From NCBI GenBank assembly GCA_902785325.1, contig CACZXZ010000003.1, forward strand, positions 19,357-83,356: a DNA stretch of 64,000 nt, in the 5' to 3' direction. This stretch comes from an uncultured Succinivibrio sp. (lineage in GTDB: Bacteria > Pseudomonadota > Gammaproteobacteria > Enterobacterales > Succinivibrionaceae). Below, one piece after another: positions 57,361-64,000 of the stretch. A program made the translations under genes and the position numbers. Position 1 is the first letter of the stretch; the number at the start of each line of letters is the position of its first letter. The notes under the pieces were generated by a model. The model ran no database searches and was not told the origin of the DNA. It saw only the letters and a program-made list of their open reading frames with translations.

Positions 57361-58245
57361 TTGACAAAAGAAGAACAACAAAAGTTTTTTGGTATCAACA
57401 ATGATGTCGTATTTAAATTAGTTTTTTGCCAACAGTATTTTGCCAAGAAATTCATTGAAAAGATCTTAAATCAAAAGATAGGTAATATTACCTATATTGA
57501 TTCTGAGAAGGAATTTCTTGAAACTATCGGTAATATCGATAATAAAGGAGTTAGGTTCGACATTTACGTTGAAGATGACCTTGGCAACCGCTTTGACATC
57601 GAGATGCAAAACTATCAAAAGAAGGATGACAATTTAACCTATCGAATGCGCTACTACATGCATATGATGGATGTAAATCATTTAAATAAAGGTCAAAACT
57701 ACATTAATTTTCCTCATCTTTACACTATTGCAATCTGCAATTTTAAAGTGTATAGAAAAAGTAGAAGAGTTTACCTTTTTGATAGTTTTGAGCGTTATGA
57801 AAAAGACTTAGAGCAGGACATACAAATGACTAATGTCTATGTAAGCACGAAGAACAAAATAGGCAATATTTATGTTGATCCTGAACTTAATTCTTTTTTA
57901 GAATATATCAAAGACAACACGCGTATTGATTGTGAATTCGTGAAAGAAATTGACGAAGAAGTTAAAAGAATCAACCTAAATCCGGAGAAGAAAAAGGCTA
58001 TGTTAACTTATGAAATAGATAGAAACCTTTTTAGAGCTGAATGTGAGGCTAAAGGCAGAGCTGAAGGAAAAGCTGAAGGTAAAGCTGAAGGTAAAGCTGA
58101 AGGTAAAGCTGAAAACCTAGAGAACATCGTTGTAACAGCTTTAAAGGAAAAATGTTCTTTAGAGTTTTTATCTAAGATCACTCAAACTTCTGTCAAGAAG
58201 ATCAAGGCTATTGCTAAGAAGCATAAGATTGAAATTGACGAATAA
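57361..58245 (+). CDS. Rpn family recombination-promoting nuclease / PD-(D/E)XK transposase-like protein
   Basis: A 294-residue member of the Rpn/PF12784 group. The nuclease core is VRFDIYVED with Asp67 and FDIEMQN with Glu81-x-Gln83, preceded by NDVVFKLVFCQQ. A linker of KAEG repeats (about residues 230-251), encoded by a 12-bp tandem repeat, joins it to a C-terminal helical domain, as is typical of the family. The start is TTG behind a strong GGGAGGAG. E. coli relatives (RpnA-E) are DNA endonucleases that promote RecA-independent recombination. No terminal repeats flank it, so mobility is not shown. Confidence 0.88.
   Translation: MTKEEQQKFFGINNDVVFKLVFCQQYFAKKFIEKILNQKIGNITYIDSEKEFLETIGNIDNKGVRFDIYVEDDLGNRFDIEMQNYQKKDDNLTYRMRYYMHMMDVNHLNKGQNYINFPHLYTIAICNFKVYRKSRRVYLFDSFERYEKDLEQDIQMTNVYVSTKNKIGNIYVDPELNSFLEYIKDNTRIDCEFVKEIDEEVKRINLNPEKKKAMLTYEIDRNLFRAECEAKGRAEGKAEGKAEGKAEGKAENLENIVVTALKEKCSLEFLSKITQTSVKKIKAIAKKHKIEIDE
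58069..58113 (+). repeat. 12-bp tandem repeat inside the Rpn gene
   Basis: AAAGCTGAAGGT is repeated three full times plus nine bases without mismatch, preceded by an imperfect copy. It encodes KAEG units, keeps the frame and is likely length-variable between strains. Confidence 0.9.
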
Positions 58246-58295
58246 GTAGGTTTTCACCTTAAGCTAACTTTACAAAAGCACAGACTTACGTTTTA

Positions 58296-58330
58296 AAAAT
58301 CTCAGCTAATTAGCTGAGATTTTGCTTTTT
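58296..58330. terminator. Bidirectional terminator between the Rpn gene and rluB
   Basis: A perfect 14-bp palindrome half (AAAATCTCAGCTAA) sits next to its complement; T runs follow on the plus strand (GCTTTTT) and on the minus strand. It serves convergent genes. Confidence 0.8.
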
Positions 58331-58338
58331 AGAAAAGA

Positions 58339-59385
58339 TTATCTACCAAAAGGTTTTCTTGAACTTCTATTGATAGTCTTTGATTTAGGTCTTCTGCTAT
58401 AGGAGTTTTTACCAAAGCTTGAGGATCTAGTATTACCATCAGATCCTACAAAACTTTTACCTGCTCTTTGGGATTTTGCAAAAGGCTTTTTATCGCCTAC
58501 TTTACTACCTTTATTTACAGGATTTGCAAATTTACCATTTTTTGAAGGAGCATTTGTCTTTTGCTCTTGAGCCTTAGGCTTTACGCTTTGCTTTTTAGTC
58601 CCCTTTGTGCCCTGAGCACTCATTGGCTCTGGAATTTTATCAAGAGGCTCTAACTTAACGCTTTTACGTAACTTGTTGACCTCAGATAAAGTAAGCTCTC
58701 TGTACTGACCAGACTTTAAATTAGGATCTAAATCAATTCCAGCATACTTAATTCTAATCAAACGGCTAACTTTAAGACCAACAGCTTCCCAAAGGCGTCT
58801 AACCTCGCGTTTTCTACCCTCTTTTAAGCTTACATGGTACCAAGCATTACGACCTTCACCACCTACGTATACCACACGGTTAAAACGAGCTTTACCATCC
58901 TCAAGCATCACACCTTGAGTTAAAGCATCAATTTGATCTTCTGATACTTCACCGTAAATTCTAGCTGCGTAAATTCTTTCAACTTCATATTTAGGATGCA
59001 TTAAAGCATTAGCAAGCTCACCGTCTGTAGTGAACAAGAGTAAGCCTGAGGTATTGATATCTAATCTACCAATATAAATCCATCTACCCTGAGGTGGCTT
59101 TGGAATATGATCAAATACGGTTGGACGATTCTCTGGATCAGATAAAGTAGTAAGCTCACCTTCAGGTTTGTGATACATCAACACTCTGCAAGATACTTGA
59201 TTAGTATCAGGTGATAACACTACCTTACCATCAATTTTTACAGTAATTTCATTAGCTTCAAAACGGTCACCTACATTTGCGGTTTTACCGTTAACAACTA
59301 CTCTGCCATCCTCAATCATTTGCTCTAAAGCTCTGCGAGAGGCAATTCCAGCACGGGATAAAATCTTTTGTAACTTCTCAGTCAT
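58339..59385 (-). CDS. rluB: 23S rRNA pseudouridine(2605) synthase RluB
   Basis: RsuA/RluB-type pseudouridine synthase. An N-terminal S4 RNA-binding domain (EKLQKILSRAGIASRRALEQMIEDGRV) is followed by the catalytic domain with GRLDINTSGLLLFTTDGELAN (Asp109), EGRKREVRRLWEAVG and SRLIRIKYAGI. Length 348 against 291 in E. coli; the difference is a basic, low-complexity tail after about residue 245, probably disordered and RNA-binding. Choice of RluB over RluE/RluF rests on the S4 domain and the GGEG...WYHVSLKEG region. Confidence 0.92.
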   Translation of the reverse strand: MTEKLQKILSRAGIASRRALEQMIEDGRVVVNGKTANVGDRFEANEITVKIDGKVVLSPDTNQVSCRVLMYHKPEGELTTLSDPENRPTVFDHIPKPPQGRWIYIGRLDINTSGLLLFTTDGELANALMHPKYEVERIYAARIYGEVSEDQIDALTQGVMLEDGKARFNRVVYVGGEGRNAWYHVSLKEGRKREVRRLWEAVGLKVSRLIRIKYAGIDLDPNLKSGQYRELTLSEVNKLRKSVKLEPLDKIPEPMSAQGTKGTKKQSVKPKAQEQKTNAPSKNGKFANPVNKGSKVGDKKPFAKSQRAGKSFVGSDGNTRSSSFGKNSYSRRPKSKTINRSSRKPFGR

Positions 59386-59514
59386 ATAAATATCAAAATC
59401 AAAAAATTAAAATGAGCGCCTATTTTATCATGAACCGCGTTAACTTCATCTAATGCTTAGAAAATTCTCAAAAATCAATTAGAATACACTTAAAGTAAAC
59501 TTTGGTGACAAAAA

Positions 59515-59808
59515 ATGGATAGCTCAAACGAAAATGTAACTGTTACCTGTACGATTTTAGGTGAAAATTTTAATTTAAGGTGTGAGAAAAATCAAAAGCT
59601 CAAACTTGAACAAGCGATTGCAACTTTGCAAGAAAAAGCTAAAGAGCTGTTAAGAGACTCCCCTACCCTAACTCCTACACAGGCGGCTATATTAGTAGCA
59701 CTTGATACTGAGCACAGATTAGCTAAATACTTAGATAATCAAACTCCGTTTCAAAAAGATGCTAAAAAACTAATCGATAAAATTAAAGGTAAATTACAAA
59801 AAGTTTAA
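59515..59808 (+). CDS. zapA: Cell division protein ZapA
   Basis: Small cytoplasmic protein that cross-links FtsZ filaments at the division ring. The 97 residues match the family (E. coli 109): VTCTILGENFNLRCEKNQKLKLEQAIATLQEKA forms the globular head, and the remainder is a helical coiled coil. It is one base upstream of the 5-formyltetrahydrofolate cyclo-ligase gene. In enterobacteria the 6S RNA gene (ssrS) separates the two; here there is no room for it. Confidence 0.85.
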   Translation: MDSSNENVTVTCTILGENFNLRCEKNQKLKLEQAIATLQEKAKELLRDSPTLTPTQAAILVALDTEHRLAKYLDNQTPFQKDAKKLIDKIKGKLQKV

Positions 59809-59809
59809 T

Positions 59810-60412
59810 ATGTCAGATCAAGTAAGTCTAAAAGAATTTAGAAATTCTATTCGCCAACAAATTCTAAAAACTCGCCGTGCTATAAGTGAGGACGAGGCTT
59901 TTAAAGCAGGCCTTAAAGTTACAGAAACTTTAAGACAAGAAGCTTTCTTTAAACAGGATCAGCGTTTGGTTGTAGGCTCTTATTTAAGCTTATTTGGAGA
60001 GTTATCAACTAAACCTATCAATGATTATCTTATGGAGCAGCATTACCTAGCTCTACCTTACATGAATATTCATGAGCGTGGTTTAATGGACTTTTACTCT
60101 TATAACAAAGGCGAGCCTTTAATTGAAAACCGCTATCATATCCTAGAGCCTGTAAATAATATTGAAAACTTAATCTCCCCTGACAAATTTGATGCGCTGA
60201 TAGTACCCCTTGTAGCTTTTGATAAGAAAGGCAACCGTATGGGCATGGGTGGTGGTTATTATGACAGAATGCTCAAAAAGGTCTCTGCAACCTGCAAGAT
60301 TATAGGTGTAGCTTATGATTTTCAGAAGGTAGATAAACTACCTGTAGAGAGTTGGGATATGCCTCTTGATGAAGTGATAACCCCAACAAGAAGTTTCATT
60401 TTCAGTGAATAG
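59810..60412 (+). CDS. fau: 5-formyltetrahydrofolate cyclo-ligase
   Basis: Converts 5-formyl-THF to 5,10-methenyl-THF with ATP. Length 200 (E. coli YgfA/Fau 182). The N-terminal RQQILKTRRAIS carries the basic ATP-contact region, and the C-terminal signature is PLVAFDKKGNRMGMGGGYYDRML. The start codon comes one base after the zapA stop, so the two are almost certainly co-translated. It ends at a bidirectional terminator shared with secG. Confidence 0.93.
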   Translation: MSDQVSLKEFRNSIRQQILKTRRAISEDEAFKAGLKVTETLRQEAFFKQDQRLVVGSYLSLFGELSTKPINDYLMEQHYLALPYMNIHERGLMDFYSYNKGEPLIENRYHILEPVNNIENLISPDKFDALIVPLVAFDKKGNRMGMGGGYYDRMLKKVSATCKIIGVAYDFQKVDKLPVESWDMPLDEVITPTRSFIFSE

Positions 60413-60415
60413 AAT

Positions 60416-60445
60416 GTTAAAAAGCTCCAAAGGGAGCTTTTTAAC
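60416..60445. terminator. Bidirectional terminator between fau and secG
   Basis: A 13-bp stem, GTTAAAAAGCTCC with its complement, around AAAG; T and A runs on the two sides suit both convergent genes. Confidence 0.85.
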
Positions 60446-60466
60446 TAACTATAGGTAATTTTTTAA

Positions 60467-60847
60467 TTACTTAGTAGCAGGAGCATCAGTCTTGCTTTCT
60501 GTTACAGCAGGAGCATCTGTATTTACTACAGGAGCATCTGTGTTAACCACAGGAGCCTCACTTGCTTGCTCTGAAGTCTCTTCAATATTAGAGAAGTTAG
60601 ATACTTGCTCGTGTTGTGACTTTTGTAGGTAACCTAATAATAGGCAAATACCAAAGAAAACAAATATTAAGAACCAAGTAGATCTTGTTAAGAAGTTACC
60701 AGAGCCTACTGATCCAAATACGGTGTTAGAAGCACCGGCACCAAAAGATGCACCCATACCAGCACCTTTTCCTTGCTGGAGAAGGATTAGAGCTATCATA
60801 GCGACAGCTACTAAAAGTAAAACTACAATTGCAATTTGAAACAACAT
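60467..60847 (-). CDS. secG: Preprotein translocase subunit SecG
   Basis: Inner-membrane partner of SecYE. Two hydrophobic segments (about residues 5-23 and 57-76) flank the conserved LLQQGKGAGMGASFGAGASNTVFGSVGSGNFLTR. I prefer ATG at 60847 because MLFQIAIVV aligns with the E. coli start; a GTG four codons upstream at 60859 is possible but its ribosome site is too close. The tail after residue 95 is acidic, Ala/Thr-rich, with two APVVNTD repeats. Minus-strand TTGAAA (60915-60920), 17 bases and TATCAT (60892-60897) form a good promoter. Confidence 0.92.
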   Translation of the reverse strand: MLFQIAIVVLLLVAVAMIALILLQQGKGAGMGASFGAGASNTVFGSVGSGNFLTRSTWFLIFVFFGICLLLGYLQKSQHEQVSNFSNIEETSEQASEAPVVNTDAPVVNTDAPAVTESKTDAPATK

Positions 60848-60891
60848 AATACTAAACACGCCCTAAATTTTGCGTATACAAAGATTATGAA

Positions 60892-60920
60892 ATGATACTA
60901 ATAAAACAGTTATTTTTCAA
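60892..60920 (-). promoter_or_regulatory. Promoter of secG
   Basis: Minus-strand TTGAAA at 60915-60920 and TATCAT at 60892-60897 are spaced 17 bases apart, placing transcription start near 60885. Confidence 0.55.
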
Positions 60921-61440
60921 GGTATTTTTGCACTTAATAGAGCATTAAGACTGCTATATTGCTAGGACTATAAGTTTTTGTTTTAAATGGAGATGCTTTA
61001 GAGAAAGTAAGATGAGATTTAGAACCTGCCACATTAAAAGTGGCAGGTTCGATTAAATTAGTAAGCTACTTATGTAACAAGTACAGAAAGGAGAGTAAAT
61101 ACATCAGCACCTGAGCGTTTAGAAAACTTAGCTTTGGCTAAAAGAGAACGAACTCCAATGTAGGTAAAAAGTGACTCAAAAGAAATTGCCCTATTGCATG
61201 AAGATGAATTTTTGTTTATCATAATACTGTGTATAATTTGGTTTAACTTATTGATTTACAACATAATTATACCATTTTATACACATCTATTCAACAAAAA
61301 CTCGCCTCAAAACAGCATTCTTAAGCCATTTTTACAGTGTATTTACATACCACTTAAGACTTCATAATCAAAAATCATATTTTAAAGAGCAAAGTCGGTG
61401 CTTGACCGCTTATTTTTAACGTTTTAACTCAATTTTTGAA
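60921..61440. other. Intergenic region with a GC-rich hairpin and apparent gene debris
   Basis: No intact gene is visible. A GC-rich hairpin, GAACCTGCCAC with its complement, lies at 61022-61050 but lacks a T run. After an AGAAAGGAGAG ribosome-site-like sequence at about 61085-61095, a short open stretch ending in a stop near 61162 has no start codon. From 61200 to 61430 the sequence is A/T-rich. The N-terminal part expected for the LacI-type gene at 61441 is absent. Confidence 0.5.
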
Positions 61441-62043
61441 ATGCAAAAGTTGAGTTACTTACAAGAAAAGAAATTCCCTTTTATTACTTTTGGTCAAACT
61501 GAGTTATCAACACCACATGCTTTTGCTGATATTGATAACTACGATTTAGGCTACCGTGGTGCTACCTATCTTTATAGCCATGGCTGCAAAAACATCGTCA
61601 TGACAGCATCTTCAGTTGACTACACCTATACTAACCATAAGTACTTTGGCGTTAAAAGAGCTTCTATGGAATACGGAATTGATTTTGATAGAGAAAAACA
61701 GACTATCTATGATTATCAAATCTCAAGTAACTATAGAAAGTACTTCTTTGAGCTTTTCAAGAAAGATAAACACCCAGACGGAGTGTTCTGCGGTTCTGAG
61801 ATCTCATCTTTAGGTTGTCTTGCTGCTTTAAATGATCTTGGAATTAAGGTAAATCAAGATGTGTTTGTAATTAACATTGAGACTTGTGATCTTCCAAGCT
61901 TCTACTTACCACCAATTCCAGGATTAAGACAAAACTTCCACTCTATTGGTACAGTACTATCTAAGTACTTAGTAAAACTTATTGAAGGTGAAGATGCTAA
62001 GAAATTGCAATATATTGAAAAAGCAACTTTCTACGCAAGATAA
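61441..62043 (+). pseudogene. N-terminally truncated LacI-family transcriptional regulator
   Basis: The 200 codons match only the second half of a LacI/GalR regulator: LSYLQEKKFPFITFGQTELSTPHAFADIDNYDLGYRGATYLYSHGCKNIVMT is the usual start of the second sugar-binding lobe, and PDGVFCGSEISSLGCLAALNDLGIKV is the conserved lower region. About 130 residues, including the helix-turn-helix, are missing. The frame is closed by a stop at 61417-61419 and what precedes it is unrelated. It cannot bind DNA as a LacI repressor. No ribosome site is evident at 61441. Confidence 0.78.
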
Positions 62044-62075
62044 GCTTTAATACCTAAAGCTTATCTCTCTACGCA

Positions 62076-62103
62076 CCAAGGTCAAGTTAACACTTTACCT
62101 TGG
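62076..62103. repeat. Inverted repeat downstream of the truncated LacI gene
   Basis: CCAAGGT at 62076-62082 pairs with ACCTTGG at 62097-62103 around 14 bases. It lies between convergent frames but has no T run, so its role as a terminator is uncertain. Confidence 0.4.
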
Positions 62104-62125
62104 AGGTAGTAGTACTAAACTGTAC

Positions 62126-63793
62126 CTAGCATTCTTTAAAAGCAACAAGCTTCTTCTCATTTGCATCATAGACTACAGCTATTCTCAATCTCTCTTTAGT
62201 GCAATCAAAGGATTGACCATAGTCTCTTGTTAGAATTTGGTTTACAGCCTCTTCAAGTTTATCTTGAACTAATTTTGAATCTTTAGTGAATTTAAATTCT
62301 ACTACGATTATTTTGTCAGCAAGTTCAATTATTAAATCTGGTCTACCTGCACTCTCAAACACTTCCCTATAGCAAAGTATATTTGCGCCTAACAAAAAGG
62401 TTTGAATAATGTTTTTAACTGAATATTCATCTTCAAAATTATACACAGCATCTTTTCTTGGTATCTTAGCTAATATTTCATTAAACTTTTCTGTAAGTTC
62501 AATTCCTGATGCTTTAGATAGGAACTCTGACAATTTTCCATTTAACTGAGTAAAAAATTGTCCAAAGATATTTGTTGATGCAAGTCTAGCAAGAGAACTT
62601 CTTAACTCATTATTTGGAATTGATAAATAAGCAGCATTCTCTAAATCATGCCCCTTAGTTAGAGATAAATATCCTGTTTGCGCCATGAGCACATTTATAT
62701 CCATTTTCTTGAATGACGCTGGATATACGAAATCTTCAATTGAAATAACTATTTGTTTATTATTGAATATACTGAAATCTTCCAAATGATTCTGAAGATA
62801 CTTAATAAGAATTGTAGGTGTACCTCCATTTTCAAACCAATAGTTTCCAAATTTAATTTTTAGTTTATTGCTTGCTTCAATAAAGAAATTGTTAATTGAC
62901 CAAGTTGAAAAAACTGATTTTATTCCATACTCGTCATAACATATATTGTCATAATTTAAAGCAAGTGTATTTAAAAGACTTTCTTTATAGTTTTTATAAG
63001 TAGAGGGATCAATATTAGAGATGTCACACTTATGCAACTTTGCTATAGTAATGTCTATATAGTCTTTAAAATAAAATTCTATTTCTTCCCTTGTGTATCC
63101 AACTAAGGTAGATAGATTATTGTCATAGGAAACATCTTTAATATTGCTTCCAGCAGAAAAAATAGAAACATCTTTAAATCTTGTAACACCTGTTACAAGC
63201 ATAAAGATGACATTATCTGAGATCTTTGACTCTTTTATTTTTGAATACAATCCTCTAATTTCAAGTCTAAATGACTCAAATAACTTTTCATTATCAATTA
63301 AGTTATTTAAAGGAGCATCATATTCATCTATAAGTAAAACAAAACCAGCTGGATACTTTTTAATAAGTTTTAATACAAAATCAGAAAATGTTTGACCTAT
63401 GTTAATTCGGAATTTTGTTGTATTAAGTTCAAACTGCTCATCATAATCATTTAACTGAGCTAAAAACAACTCTCTAAACTGACTAATTGATTCAGATACA
63501 AATGCAGAAAAATCTAAGCGTACAACAGGATAAGTTGAATAATTCCATCTAGGTGTCCCATCGTTATTTTGTCCTGCAATATAAGAATCTTTAAAGTAAG
63601 GATCTACACCATAAGTAAATAATGTTTCTACAATGTCAATTGTAAGGGATTTACCAAATCTTCTAGGTCTTGAGAAGAATGAATATCTATAGGTATCTAT
63701 TAGATATTTTATTTCTTTTGTTTTATCAACATAAACGTAATTTTCGTTGATAATAGGTTTAATACCACTTATGCCGATAGGGATCTTCTTCAT
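62126..63793 (-). CDS. AAA-ATPase-like / PD-(D/E)XK nuclease-like protein
   Basis: A 555-residue protein of the same PF09820/PF08011-type architecture as the gene at 48085, but clearly divergent. It opens MKKIPIGISGIKPIINENYVYVDKT, with the P-loop variant FFSRPRRFGKSLT near residue 39 and Walker B GFVLLIDEYDAPLNNL. The C-terminal nuclease-like core is GRPDLIIELADKIIVVEFKF, with Asp and Glu-x-Lys. Function is unproven; these genes are often multicopy. It sits beside a truncated regulator, consistent with an accessory segment. Confidence 0.85.
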   Translation of the reverse strand: MKKIPIGISGIKPIINENYVYVDKTKEIKYLIDTYRYSFFSRPRRFGKSLTIDIVETLFTYGVDPYFKDSYIAGQNNDGTPRWNYSTYPVVRLDFSAFVSESISQFRELFLAQLNDYDEQFELNTTKFRINIGQTFSDFVLKLIKKYPAGFVLLIDEYDAPLNNLIDNEKLFESFRLEIRGLYSKIKESKISDNVIFMLVTGVTRFKDVSIFSAGSNIKDVSYDNNLSTLVGYTREEIEFYFKDYIDITIAKLHKCDISNIDPSTYKNYKESLLNTLALNYDNICYDEYGIKSVFSTWSINNFFIEASNKLKIKFGNYWFENGGTPTILIKYLQNHLEDFSIFNNKQIVISIEDFVYPASFKKMDINVLMAQTGYLSLTKGHDLENAAYLSIPNNELRSSLARLASTNIFGQFFTQLNGKLSEFLSKASGIELTEKFNEILAKIPRKDAVYNFEDEYSVKNIIQTFLLGANILCYREVFESAGRPDLIIELADKIIVVEFKFTKDSKLVQDKLEEAVNQILTRDYGQSFDCTKERLRIAVVYDANEKKLVAFKEC

Positions 63794-64000
63794 AGCTTAC
63801 TCTGCATTAAAAATACATTTTCAGATGAGACACAAGCATATTATAAGTCATATTAGATGATTTATAAAATAACTAGAAATTGGTGAATAATTGAAAGAAA
63901 TAAACATCATGAGCGGGATTTAGTATGTTCCGTTCACCAAGGCTATATGAAAGCATGATCTCAGTTGGTTAAGAGGTGAGTTAGAAAAGATCTTCTATAC
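63794..64000. other. Right-hand end of window, no recognisable gene
   Basis: The first part is the upstream region of the AAA-ATPase/nuclease gene. The last 100 bases contain only short open frames ended by stops and nothing I recognise; a gene may begin beyond the edge. Confidence 0.4.

Noticed and set aside
58060-58113. Short direct repeats resembling a CRISPR
   Set aside because: The repeats are contiguous 12-mers without spacers and encode KAEG in the Rpn gene.
57361-58245. Insertion sequence around the Rpn gene
   Set aside because: No terminal inverted repeats or target duplication were seen; the transposase name is by family only.
61040-61058. tRNA T-arm-like GGTTCGATT
   Set aside because: The flanking bases do not form a T stem, and no acceptor or anticodon arms surround it.
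63920-64000. Possible gene start at the right edge
   Set aside because: All frames are interrupted within a few codons and nothing is recognisable.

Overview
The window is a stretch of AT-rich chromosome from a gammaproteobacterium. RimP-NusA-IF2-RbfA, TamA-TamB, MurJ, DapB, CarAB, GltBD, UspE, ModF, FrsA, YoaE-type TerC/CBS, ZapA and RluB all read as gammaproteobacterial versions. The fumarate/succinate antiporter DcuB, a BioC-BioG-BioF biotin set and several AAA-ATPase/PD-(D/E)XK proteins common in gut anaerobes fit a succinate-producing member of the Succinivibrionaceae or a relative. That placement is inferred from gene content, not from a marker-gene tree. I found no rRNA, tRNA or CRISPR array.

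Layout. 1-492 is the end of modF. 550-4189 (minus) is a compact frsA-proB-proA unit. 4190-5408 has no gene and carries a dense cluster of DnaA-box-like 9-mers, with divergent genes on either side. 5409-9086 holds murJ, uspE and an AEC transporter. 9113-11688 (minus) is bioF-bioG-bioC. 11913-15445 is pepD plus a MalZ-like GH13 protein whose catalytic residues are mostly replaced, followed by a lone polyprenyl-phosphate glycosylphosphotransferase (15636-17063). 17109-24834 (minus) is tamA-tamB, a Lon-domain protein and a small His/Pro-rich exported protein. 25144-39955 is rich in nitrogen assimilation genes: carA-carB, a GNAT, glnA, gltB-gltD and gdhA, each block ending in a clear intrinsic terminator.

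40033-41642 is accessory: a small exported protein built of SFPD repeats and an AAA ATPase/DUF4143 gene broken by two in-frame stops. dcuB and an SDR follow. 44204-49965 (minus) is an AAA-ATPase/PD-(D/E)XK gene, then nadK-recN-GNAT-dapB. 50191-55101 (minus) is rimP-nusA-infB-rbfA, preceded by a promoter and a leader of four successive hairpins, the last a terminator. 55271-56887 is a TerC/CBS membrane protein. 57361-58245 is an Rpn-type nuclease with a 12-bp tandem repeat. rluB, zapA, fau and secG come next. The right end holds a truncated LacI-family gene and a second AAA-ATPase/PD-(D/E)XK gene.

The points I find most worth following are the DnaA-box-like cluster (a candidate origin or DnaA-titration site), the catalytically degenerate MalZ homologue kept as a full-length ORF behind pepD, the structured rimP leader, the SFPD-repeat protein and the His/Pro-rich protein. 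No complete new multi-gene system is evident.
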